Shown: positions 19,443-26,637 of the stretch, piece by piece
Layout of the letters: each line of letters starts with the position of its first letter
Position numbering within the stretch: the first letter of the stretch is position 1
Source: CBDBZX01 sp965213645
GTDB lineage: Bacteria; Deinococcota; Deinococci; Deinococcales; Trueperaceae
Length of the DNA stretch: 64,000 bases
Assembly (NCBI GenBank): GCA_965213645.1
Contig: CBDBZX010000002.1
Span: 806,001-870,000 of the forward strand
Direction of reading: 5' to 3'
Notes under the pieces: generated by a model
What the model was told of the DNA's origin: nothing
Seen by the model: only the letters and a program-made list of their open reading frames with translations
The model's database searches: none
Translations under genes and position numbers: made by a program

Positions 19443-20600
19443 ATGTCAAATTCAAACGGACCTTACGACGTGATTGTCATCGGCGTCGGCGGCATGGGCA
19501 GCGCCACCGTCTACGAACTCGCTAAGCGCGGGAAGAGGGTGTTGGGGCTCGAGCGCTTTGATATCCCCCACGACATGGGCTCCTCACACGGCGTCAACCG
19601 CATCATCCGCTTAGCCTACTATGAAGACCTCTCCTACGTGCCGCTGATGAAACGCGCCTACGAACGCTGGCGCGAGTTGGAGCGTGATACCGGCGAGCAG
19701 ATTTTGCATATCACGGGCTCGGTGGACGCGGGACCGGAGGATAATGAGGTGTTTAAGGGGTCGTATGAGTCGTGCTTGGAGCATAACATCCCCCATGAGG
19801 TCTTAGATCACCAAGAACTTCATAACCGCTTCCCTGGTTATCAGCTTCCAAGAGGTCATTATGCGCTCTACCAAGAAGAGGGCGGCTTTCTCCTCTCAGA
19901 GCGCTGCATCATCAACCACGTTGAGGCGGCGATGTCGAACGGCGCGGAGGTGCGGGCGCGTGAGCAGGTTTTAGATTGGGACGCTAAGAGCGGTCACGTC
20001 ACCGTGCGCACCGAACGCGGCACGTACACAGCGGGCTCGCTTGTCATCACGGCGGGGGCGTGGTCGTCGCACCTCGTTCCGGGATTGGGTAAACGCGCCC
20101 AGGCGGAGCGGCAAGCGTTGGGCTGGTTTCAGCCGCATCAGCCCGAGCTGTTCTCGCCCGAACGCTTCCCCGTGTTCAACCTCTTAGTGGACGAAGGGCG
20201 CTACTACGGCTTTCCGGTCTACGGCGTGCCTGGCTTTAAGATCGGGCGCTATCATCACCTGGACGAGCAGGTGAACCCCGATGAGGTAGACAGAGGTCTC
20301 TACGCCGCAGACGAAGAGGTCTTACGCGACTGCGTAGCAAACTACTTCCCCGAGGCGAACGGCGCGACGATGATGATGAAGACCTGCATGTTTACCAACA
20401 GCCCCGACGAGCACTTCATCATCGGCGCACACCCCGAGCACGCCAACGTGAGCTTTGCGGCGGGCTTTTCGGGGCACGGCTACAAGTTTTGCAGCGTGGT
20501 GGGGGAGATGATGAGCGACTTGGCGCTACAAGGTGAGACGCCGCTGCCGATTGACCTCTTTGACCCGAAGCGGTATTTGGAGCTAGAAAACGCGGTATAA
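19443..20600 (+). CDS. FAD-dependent oxidase of the sarcosine oxidase / SolA family
   Basis: 385-residue flavoprotein like monomeric sarcosine oxidase and N-methyltryptophan oxidase, which oxidise N-methyl amino acids and release H2O2. The dinucleotide fold VIVIGVGGMGSATVYELAKRG is at the N-terminus, followed by GSSHGVNRIIRLAYYED. Cys315, in KTCMFTNSPDEHFIIG, corresponds to the cysteine that carries covalent FAD in this family. HGYKFCSVVGEMMSDLA near the end is the second FAD region. Ribosome site GAGAGGAAA. The substrate is not readable; the neighbouring double SnoaL protein may be a pathway partner. Confidence 0.88.
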   Translation: MSNSNGPYDVIVIGVGGMGSATVYELAKRGKRVLGLERFDIPHDMGSSHGVNRIIRLAYYEDLSYVPLMKRAYERWRELERDTGEQILHITGSVDAGPEDNEVFKGSYESCLEHNIPHEVLDHQELHNRFPGYQLPRGHYALYQEEGGFLLSERCIINHVEAAMSNGAEVRAREQVLDWDAKSGHVTVRTERGTYTAGSLVITAGAWSSHLVPGLGKRAQAERQALGWFQPHQPELFSPERFPVFNLLVDEGRYYGFPVYGVPGFKIGRYHHLDEQVNPDEVDRGLYAADEEVLRDCVANYFPEANGATMMMKTCMFTNSPDEHFIIGAHPEHANVSFAAGFSGHGYKFCSVVGEMMSDLALQGETPLPIDLFDPKRYLELENAV

Positions 20601-20601
20601 T
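20596..20601 (+). promoter_or_regulatory. -10 box TATAAT before the DUF4258-like gene
   Basis: Consensus TATAAT, partly overlapping the stop of the upstream oxidase gene. ATG 20616 is 14 bases downstream and TTG 20607 is 5 bases downstream, so the true start is slightly uncertain. Confidence 0.55.
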
Positions 20602-20615
20602 CGTTATTGACCGCC

Positions 20616-20906
20616 ATGTATATCCGTTTCTACATCGACTCAGAAATTGGTCTACCTCATATCTACAAACATGGTGTCGATGAAGAAGAGGTTGAGGATG
20701 TTCTTTACAATGTGGGAGAAGATAAGCAGGGTAGGGACGGCTCGAGAACGGCTATCGGACAAACTTCTGCGGGACGCTATCTGCGAGTTATCTACGTTCC
20801 TGACCCGGAGCCTAACAGTGTCTTCGTTGTTACCGCGTACGAACTTACACCTAAAGCCTTAGCAGCTTACAAACGCCGTCGCAAAAGGAAAGGAGGCAAA
20901 GGATGA
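20616..20906 (+). CDS. DUF4258-like toxin candidate
   Basis: 96 residues from ATG 20616. The sequence RFYIDSEIGLPHIYKHGVDEEEVEDVLYN ... GQTSAGRYLRVIYVPDPEPNSVFVVTAYEL resembles the BrnT/DUF4258-type fold of small RNase toxins: a His in HIYKHGV, a strand-rich middle with RYLRVIYV, and a very basic C-terminus (KRRRKRKGGKG). The stop overlaps the next start by ATGA, the pattern of a toxin-antitoxin pair in which the toxin comes first. Confidence 0.75.
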   Translation: MYIRFYIDSEIGLPHIYKHGVDEEEVEDVLYNVGEDKQGRDGSRTAIGQTSAGRYLRVIYVPDPEPNSVFVVTAYELTPKALAAYKRRRKRKGGKG

Positions 20907-21103
20907 AGCAGAAGCAGAAACTACCTAAAGGCTGGACTGAAGAGAAAGTCAAAAGAGTGATCGACCACTATGAATCGCAGTCAGATGATGAAGCTATCGC
21001 TGAGGATGAGGCAGCGTTTGCAGCCGAAGAAGCGCTTGTGCAAGTTCCTCTTGATTTAGTCGCAGATGTGCGGGCGTTGATTGCGAAACAAAGGGCAGGC
21101 TGA
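20903..21103 (+). CDS. Putative antitoxin of the DUF4258-like pair
   Basis: 66 residues, acidic, with the typical small-antitoxin sequence LPKGWTEEKVKRVIDHYESQ, then SDDEAIAEDEAAF and VPLDLVADVRALIAKQ at the C-terminus. Translationally coupled to the preceding gene through ATGA, with GGAGGCAAAGG as ribosome site. Similar pairs recur next to DUF4258/BrnT-like genes in many genomes; neutralisation is inferred. Confidence 0.75.
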   Translation: MKQKQKLPKGWTEEKVKRVIDHYESQSDDEAIAEDEAAFAAEEALVQVPLDLVADVRALIAKQRAG

Positions 21104-21150
21104 ACTTTTTGACCCACAATAGTATTCGTCAGCGGAAAGCGCAAAATAAG

Positions 21151-21174
21151 TCCAGTTATAGCTCTATAACTGGA
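21151..21174. promoter_or_regulatory. Perfect palindrome, operator candidate
   Basis: Two perfect 11-base arms, TCCAGTTATAG and CTATAACTGGA, separated by 2 bases. The palindrome ends at the -10 box (TAATAT 21175-21180) of the AT-rich gene at 21187, so a bound protein would block RNA polymerase. It could also come from a mobile element. Confidence 0.55.
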
Positions 21175-21180
21175 TAATAT
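21175..21180 (+). promoter_or_regulatory. -10 box TAATAT of a leaderless-type promoter
   Basis: TAATAT ends 6 bases before ATG 21187, directly adjoining the palindrome at 21151-21174. Confidence 0.55.
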
Positions 21181-21186
21181 AGCCTT

Positions 21187-22146
21187 ATGACAGAAATTTT
21201 TAACGTTATCAAAAAAACGCTGTCTCAATCAACTATGAGAGACTTCAGTAACTTTGTTAAGCGATTTCCCCCCGAAGCCTCTTGGTATATTCTGTCAGAC
21301 TATTGTTTGGATGATAAGAACAGGGTCTATGACACCTGGACATTCTCAGTCCTACTAAATCACGATAATGCAACAAACATAAAAAGTTACATCCAACAAC
21401 ATGCTCCGAAAGACTTGAAGAATGCTCGAAATATTAGCGGTGACTTTCTTGCGTATTTGAACTCACCTGTAATATTTCACTTTTCATTTCTACTCTCGAA
21501 AAGTGAAAAGTTTTTGGCCAAGGCATTCAGTACACAGAAAATACAAGACCTTCTTCAAGAGCTTGGGGAACTAACAATACAAATGGGAGAAAACGTTCCA
21601 GAAACTGCTCGTTATTGGCAGTCGGTCCGAAGTCGTATTGAATTGTTCCGTCAAGATTCTTTCAGGCGAGGATTCAATCAAAAACTTGGTCGTCAATTGC
21701 TTCTGACTAGTCTGTTCGAAAGCATAATCTCGTTCCAGTTGTGGCTGTTTAACGCTGAGCCACATATTGCTTGGGTCTCAGATAGAGACGCAATAATCGA
21801 CCGCTATGGTGGCGTTGTCTACGACTTGGCTTTTATCTATATTCTCTTACAGCAGTCGGAAGTCCTTGTAAAGCCAAGCAATGAATCGTACAAGCTAGTT
21901 GATGGCTCAAAATTTCATTATGTTACTCCAGAAAAAGCGGGAGCTGTCTTTTTTGATGAGTTAATCAGAATACCAGATTACATTGCAGGTACTCTTGCAA
22001 CCCAACCTTTCAAATCGCAACAATCAAAGGAAAAGCATAAAGATATCGTTTTGAATTCTATAGCTAACTCAAGTCACCACGCTGTTATTGAATTGCTTGC
22101 GAATAAAGAAATGGTAACTGCCCGTAGATTGAAGTACGTATTTTGA
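21187..22146 (+). CDS. AT-rich orphan gene of unknown function
   Basis: 319 residues, no recognised family. The base composition is clearly lower in GC than every neighbour, with AT-rich codons throughout, which suggests horizontal acquisition. The protein is largely helical, rich in aromatic residues and serines, with no signal peptide and one hydrophobic stretch (about 205-225, YDLAFIYILLQQSE region) too polar for a sure membrane helix. It follows a toxin-antitoxin pair and precedes the methionine operon. A defence-associated role is possible from context and composition, but nothing in the sequence proves it. Confidence 0.7.
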   Translation: MTEIFNVIKKTLSQSTMRDFSNFVKRFPPEASWYILSDYCLDDKNRVYDTWTFSVLLNHDNATNIKSYIQQHAPKDLKNARNISGDFLAYLNSPVIFHFSFLLSKSEKFLAKAFSTQKIQDLLQELGELTIQMGENVPETARYWQSVRSRIELFRQDSFRRGFNQKLGRQLLLTSLFESIISFQLWLFNAEPHIAWVSDRDAIIDRYGGVVYDLAFIYILLQQSEVLVKPSNESYKLVDGSKFHYVTPEKAGAVFFDELIRIPDYIAGTLATQPFKSQQSKEKHKDIVLNSIANSSHHAVIELLANKEMVTARRLKYVF

Positions 22147-22233
22147 CGGTTCTTGAACTGTAAGTAATAGAACCCTTGCAAACCCCCAAGCAACTATGTT
22201 CTAATTTCCCATACCACTCTCTAAGAGGTGGCA

Positions 22234-22353
22234 CTTATCCAGAGCAACCGAGGGACTTGGCCCACAGACGTTGCAGCAACCAGCTTTCATGTAAGCGGGT
22301 GCTTCATCCAACTCGAGACGCAAACTACGATAGTTGGGCTCGAGAGAGATAAG
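22234..22353 (+). ncRNA. SAM-I (S-box) riboswitch
   Basis: The sequence shows the conserved S-box order: P1 5' strand CTTATC, AGAG, then CGAGGGACTTGGCCC, GCAGCAACC, the GCGGGTGCTTCATCC segment of P3/J3-4, a P4 hairpin (arms AACTCGAG and CTCGAGA-type) and the closing GAGAGATAAG that pairs back to CTTATC. It binds S-adenosylmethionine and turns off the downstream methionine genes. A terminator hairpin follows at 22408-22459. Confidence 0.95.
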
Positions 22354-22407
22354 GAGTTTATGTTGAAACGCGATTTCGTACAATTTTACTCAACACGAAT
22401 GTTTAGG

Positions 22408-22459
22408 GCGGCTTGATTGCTGAGTAGGTCATCACTCAGAGTTGAGCCGCTTTGTTTTT
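22408..22459 (+). terminator. Expression-platform terminator of the SAM riboswitch
   Basis: GCGGCT (22408-22413) pairs with AGCCGC (22445-22450), with an inner stem CTGAGT / ACTCAG, followed by TTTGTTTTT. A further hairpin (AGCATTTCAG / CTGAAATGCT, 22469-22478 and 22493-22502) lies between it and the metY ribosome site and could add a second control point. Confidence 0.85.
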
Positions 22460-22561
22460 GACTTAAATAGCATTTCAGAAAGTCAGGAAGACCTGAAATG
22501 CTGACAGGCTGACTAGCTTCTTGTAACTTAAAACCATCTCTTATTCTCGAGGAGTCACTCC

Positions 22562-23875
22562 ATGCCCCACCGTTTCGAAACGCTGCAAATCCACGCCGGT
22601 CAAGAGGTTGACGCCACCACCAAGTCCAGAGCCGTCCCCATCTACCAGACCACCGCCTACAACTTCGACGACGCCGACCATGCCGCCAGGCTTTTTGCGT
22701 TGCAGGAGTTCGGCAATATCTACACCCGCATCATGAACCCGACAAACGACGTGTTGGAGAAGCGGATTGCGGCCTTGGAAGGAGGTGTGGCCGCGCTAGC
22801 CGTCGCTTCGGGTCACGCGGCGGAATTTATCGCCATCACCACCTTAGCGGGCGCGGGCGACAACATCGTCGCGTCGCCCAACCTCTACGGCGGCACGTAC
22901 AACCTCTTCAAGGTGACGCTGCCGCGCTTGGGCATCGAGGTGCGTTTTGTCGGTTCGGAGGATGATCCGGACGACTACGCGGAGTTGATTGACGAGAAAA
23001 CGCGGGCAGTGTACTTGGAGTCCATCGCCAACCCCGCCTTAGTCCTACCCGATATCGACGCAGTAGCGAAAGCTGCGCACGACAAAGGCGTTGCTGTCTT
23101 GGTAGACAACACAACAGCGATGGGCGGCTACCTCTATCGCCCCATCGAGCACGGCGCGGACGTCGTCTTGCACTCCGCGACGAAGTGGATCAACGGTCAT
23201 GGCACGAGCGTCGGCGGGCTGATCGTGGACGCGGGGACGTTCGATTGGGGCAATGGACGTTATCCCGTGTTTACCGAGCCGAGCCCGAGCTATCACGGGA
23301 TGAAGTTCTGGGAGACCTTCGGGGCGGGGAGTCCGTTTGGGAATATCGCTTTTGCGGTTCGGGCAAGAGTCGAAGGGCTGCGCGACGTGGGCGCGGCGCT
23401 CTCGCCGCAGAATGCGTGGTTGTTTTTGCAGGGATTAGAGACCCTTTCGCTAAGAGGTGAGCGGCACATGCAGAATACGCACGCGCTCGCCGAGTGGCTC
23501 TTGGAGCGTCCTGAAGTGACCTGGGTCAACCATCCTGACTTACCTTCGCACAAACATCACGAGCGGGCAGAGGCGCACTATCCGAATGGTGCAGGTGGTG
23601 TGTTGACCTTTGAGATCGAAGGCGGCTTTGAGGCGGGTAAGACCTTTTTGAACAGCTTGCAGTTGGCCTCGAGGCTCGTCAACTTAGGTGACGCCAAAAC
23701 GTCTGTAACGCATCCCGCTAGCACCACCCATTCACAGCTTCACGAACACGAGTTGCAAGCTGCCGGGGTCACACCGGGGCTAATTCGGGTGGCGACGGGG
23801 TTGGAGCACATTGACGACTTAAAAGAGGACTTCGCGCAGGCGCTGTCCAAAAGTCGAGAACCCGTACCTGCATGA
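22562..23875 (+). CDS. metY: O-acetylhomoserine sulfhydrylase (MetY type), first copy
   Basis: 437-residue PLP enzyme of the Cys/Met metabolism family that makes homocysteine from O-acetylhomoserine and sulfide. Landmarks: ETLQIHAGQEVD, PIYQTTAYNF, GNIYTRIMNPTNDVLEKRIAALEGG, the VLVDNTTAMGGYL region, and SATKWINGHG with the PLP lysine at about 208, then GLETLSLRGERH and HPASTTHSQL. A GAGGAG ribosome site precedes ATG. First gene of an operon under a SAM-I riboswitch; its stop overlaps the next start (ATGA). Confidence 0.95.
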   Translation: MPHRFETLQIHAGQEVDATTKSRAVPIYQTTAYNFDDADHAARLFALQEFGNIYTRIMNPTNDVLEKRIAALEGGVAALAVASGHAAEFIAITTLAGAGDNIVASPNLYGGTYNLFKVTLPRLGIEVRFVGSEDDPDDYAELIDEKTRAVYLESIANPALVLPDIDAVAKAAHDKGVAVLVDNTTAMGGYLYRPIEHGADVVLHSATKWINGHGTSVGGLIVDAGTFDWGNGRYPVFTEPSPSYHGMKFWETFGAGSPFGNIAFAVRARVEGLRDVGAALSPQNAWLFLQGLETLSLRGERHMQNTHALAEWLLERPEVTWVNHPDLPSHKHHERAEAHYPNGAGGVLTFEIEGGFEAGKTFLNSLQLASRLVNLGDAKTSVTHPASTTHSQLHEHELQAAGVTPGLIRVATGLEHIDDLKEDFAQALSKSREPVPA

Positions 23876-25176
23876 GCAAGGATAAAAGAGGGTTTGACAC
23901 CCTAGCGCTCCACGCGGGTCAGGAGCCCGACGCGGTGACGGGCGCACGAGCCGTACCGATTCACGCGACGAGTTCGTATGTCTTCGAGAGTGCCGAGCAC
24001 GCCGCCAAGCTCTTCGCGGGTGAAGCGGTGGGTAATCAGTACGGGCGGATGCACAACCCGACGGTTCAGGCGTTCACAGACCGACTCGTTGCCTTAGAAG
24101 GAGGACAGGCAGGGCTCGCTCTAAGTTCAGGACAAGCCGCGACCACCGCTGCGCTTCTGACACTCGCTGCGCCGGGTAAGCACATCGTCTTCTCCAATCA
24201 GCTTTTCGGCGGAACCTTTAGCGTGGCGCGGAAGATTTTAGAACCTTGGGGCTGTTCGTTCAGCGCAGTGGAGCCGACCCCAGGAGCGATTCACGAGGCG
24301 ATTCAAGGGAACACCGTTGCAGTGTGGTGCGAGACCATCGGCAATCCGAGCTGCTTTGTCCCTGACCTCTCCGCCATCGCTGAGGTATGCCGAGAGGTTG
24401 ATGTGCCCTTTCTTGTGGACAACACCTGGGGCTGCGGCGGCTACCTCTGCCGTCCCTTGGAACTCGGCGCAGATGCCGTCATTCACTCCGCAACCAAGTG
24501 GATAGGCGGACACGGGACGTTCGTCGGCGGGGCGATTGTGGAGGCGGGGCGCTACGATTTCGACAACGGGAAGTTTCCCGCGTTTACGAGTTTGGACTCT
24601 CGAGGACGGAGTTATGTCTCGAGAACCGACACGCCGTTCACCCTCCGCGCTTACGACTTGGGACTTTTTACAATGGGAATGACCCTCTCGCCGCATTCGG
24701 CGTTTTTGGGTTTGCAAGGGTTAGAAACGTTGCCTTTACGTGTGCAGCGTTCGTGCGATTCGGCGTTAGAACTTGCTCGGTGGCTGTCTCAACGAGAAGA
24801 GGTCAAGCAGGTGAGTTATCCTGGGTTGGGGTCTCACCCTTGCCATGAGGTTGCTAAGCGAACTTTGCAGAACGGTTTTGGCGCAGTGTTGAGCTTTGAA
24901 ACGCACAGTTTGGAGGATACAAAGAGGTTCTTAGATGGCGTCAAGCTCGCCTCGCACCTCGCGAATATCGGCGACGCTAAAACCGTCGTCATCAACCCCT
25001 GGACGACGACGCACGCGAGTTTGAGTGAGGAGGCTCGAGTCTCTGCGGGCGTCACACCCGAACTAATTCGCGTCTCGGTAGGGTTGGAAAGCCTCGCAGA
25101 TATTCAACAAGACTTTGCCCAAGCCCTCGCACCCACCATCTTATCCCCACGTCAACCTCTTCTCGCCTCGCCATGA
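23872..25176 (+). CDS. O-acetylhomoserine sulfhydrylase-like PLP enzyme, second copy
   Basis: 434 residues, same family as the preceding gene but clearly diverged (for example NQYGRMHNPTVQAFTDRLVA against NIYTRIMNPTNDVLEKRIA). It has all expected parts: FDTLALHAGQEPD, the PLP lysine in SATKWIGGHG (about 209), GLETLPLRVQRS, and NPWTTTHASLSEEARV where most family members have HPASTTH. That change in the substrate loop hints at a different substrate preference within homocysteine or cysteine synthesis. Overlaps both neighbours by 4 bases, so it is tightly co-translated. Confidence 0.88.
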   Translation: MSKDKRGFDTLALHAGQEPDAVTGARAVPIHATSSYVFESAEHAAKLFAGEAVGNQYGRMHNPTVQAFTDRLVALEGGQAGLALSSGQAATTAALLTLAAPGKHIVFSNQLFGGTFSVARKILEPWGCSFSAVEPTPGAIHEAIQGNTVAVWCETIGNPSCFVPDLSAIAEVCREVDVPFLVDNTWGCGGYLCRPLELGADAVIHSATKWIGGHGTFVGGAIVEAGRYDFDNGKFPAFTSLDSRGRSYVSRTDTPFTLRAYDLGLFTMGMTLSPHSAFLGLQGLETLPLRVQRSCDSALELARWLSQREEVKQVSYPGLGSHPCHEVAKRTLQNGFGAVLSFETHSLEDTKRFLDGVKLASHLANIGDAKTVVINPWTTTHASLSEEARVSAGVTPELIRVSVGLESLADIQQDFAQALAPTILSPRQPLLASP

Positions 25177-26342
25177 ACCGCACCTTGGTTCACGAGACCT
25201 GGGGCGATCACGCGGCGCTCTTGGCCCGTACGCAGACCGGTGCGGGTGGGGTGGGCATCGTGACGCCGCAAGTGGTGGACGTGGCGACGCCGGAGGAGCC
25301 GCTGGTGCTCGAGTACGGCGACACCCTAAAACACGTTGCCGTGACTTTTGAGACGTATGGTGAACTCAACGCGACGGGCGACAACGCGGTTCTCATTTGC
25401 CACGCACTCACAGGCTCGGCGCACGCGGCGGGGGTGCAGGGAAGAGCACAGGTTCCGGGTTGGTGGGACCCCTTGATCGGACCCAGCAAACCTATTGACA
25501 CCTCGGAGCACTTCGTGGTCTGCGCGAACGTCTTGGGCGGCTGCTACGGCACGACCGGGCCGAGCAGTTTAGACCCTGAGACGGGACATCCCTATCACCT
25601 CACCTTTCCGCGCTACACCGTGCGCGATATGGTGGAGGTGCAAAGGCGGCTTTTGGACGCGCTAAACGTGGTATCACTAAGAGCAGTGATTGGCGGCAGC
25701 ATGGGCGGGATGCAGGTTCTGGAGTGGGCGGCGCTCTACCCCGAGAGGGTGAGAAGCGTCGTCCCCATCGGGATTGGTGCGCGGCATTCGGCGTGGGCGA
25801 TCGGCCTAAACGAGGTGGCGCGGCGCTCCATTACGAGCGACCCGGCGTGGCGTGGGGGCAACTATCCGCTAGGGGCGCAGCCGGAGACGGGGCTCGGCTT
25901 GGCGCGGGCAGTGGCGATGCTCTCGTACCGCTCGGTGGATTCGTTGGAGGCAAAGTTCGGACGCGAGCGCGTCTCTCACTCGCGTGACCTCTTGGGTAAG
26001 TCCTTTGAAATCGAGACGTACTTGGATTATCAGGGCGTCAAGCTCGTGCAGCGTTTCGACGCCAACACGTATCTCTACCTCACCAAAGCGATGGACGATT
26101 ACGACCTCACGGAAGGGCGCGGGCGGCTCTCGCAGGTCTTGAAGAAGATGACGATGCCTGTGCTCGTGATGGGCATCAACAGCGACGTGCTCTACCCTGA
26201 AGCGGAGCAGCGGCAGCTTATGGAACATCTGCCGAACGCGCACTACGCCCGCATCACCTCGCCGCACGGTCACGACGCCTTTTTGATCGAGTTTCCGCAG
26301 CTAGCGGTGCGGCTCAGGCGTTTTTTGGCTGAGGTTGTTTGA
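25173..26342 (+). CDS. metX: Homoserine O-acetyltransferase MetX
   Basis: 389-residue alpha/beta-hydrolase-fold enzyme that acetylates homoserine with acetyl-CoA, giving the substrate used by the two MetY-type enzymes upstream. Features: LICHALTGSAHAAG, the VLGGCYGTTGPSSLDP oxyanion region, the nucleophile elbow GGSMGGMQ (Ser about 175), and Asp (GINSDVLYP) and His (SPHGHDAFL) of the catalytic triad. Last gene of the SAM-riboswitch operon, overlapping the previous stop by 4 bases. A palindromic repeat begins 16 bases after the stop. Confidence 0.95.
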   Translation: MNRTLVHETWGDHAALLARTQTGAGGVGIVTPQVVDVATPEEPLVLEYGDTLKHVAVTFETYGELNATGDNAVLICHALTGSAHAAGVQGRAQVPGWWDPLIGPSKPIDTSEHFVVCANVLGGCYGTTGPSSLDPETGHPYHLTFPRYTVRDMVEVQRRLLDALNVVSLRAVIGGSMGGMQVLEWAALYPERVRSVVPIGIGARHSAWAIGLNEVARRSITSDPAWRGGNYPLGAQPETGLGLARAVAMLSYRSVDSLEAKFGRERVSHSRDLLGKSFEIETYLDYQGVKLVQRFDANTYLYLTKAMDDYDLTEGRGRLSQVLKKMTMPVLVMGINSDVLYPEAEQRQLMEHLPNAHYARITSPHGHDAFLIEFPQLAVRLRRFLAEVV

Positions 26343-26357
26343 CTTTAGAGCAAGTGG

Positions 26358-26446
26358 AGGTGTCCCGTTTTGTGTGGTTATAGAGGTTTAACTGCCTTTC
26401 TCACTGACCTTGCGGAGTACTATACACAAAACGTGCTACCCCACCT
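26358..26446. repeat. Palindromic repeat, AGGTGTCCCGTTTT family, copy 1
   Basis: Left arm AGGTGTCCCGTTTTGTGT and right arm ACACAAAACGTGCTAC...CCACCT are imperfect inverted repeats around about 40 bases. A second copy with the same arms is at 49166-49244. It may act as terminator for the met operon. Confidence 0.65.
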
Positions 26447-26637
26447 GAACAGATGTGAAATTTCTAACACCCGATGTACGAAACGCCTCAACCGCACTAA
26501 ATTTTTTGGCTGTAAGACCTTTTCTATCATAAGCTGTTAGTTGATGCTGACAGGCTGGACCAACCTGGACTTCGCTCTCTACTTCGCTCCAGCAAGAACG
26601 CTAAACGCTGCGGTGCAAGGTACGGCGAAATAACGTT

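Noticed and set aside
22498..26557. ATGCTGACAGGCTG on both sides of the methionine operon
   Set aside because: Sixteen-base direct similarity only; too short to claim that the operon was moved as a block.
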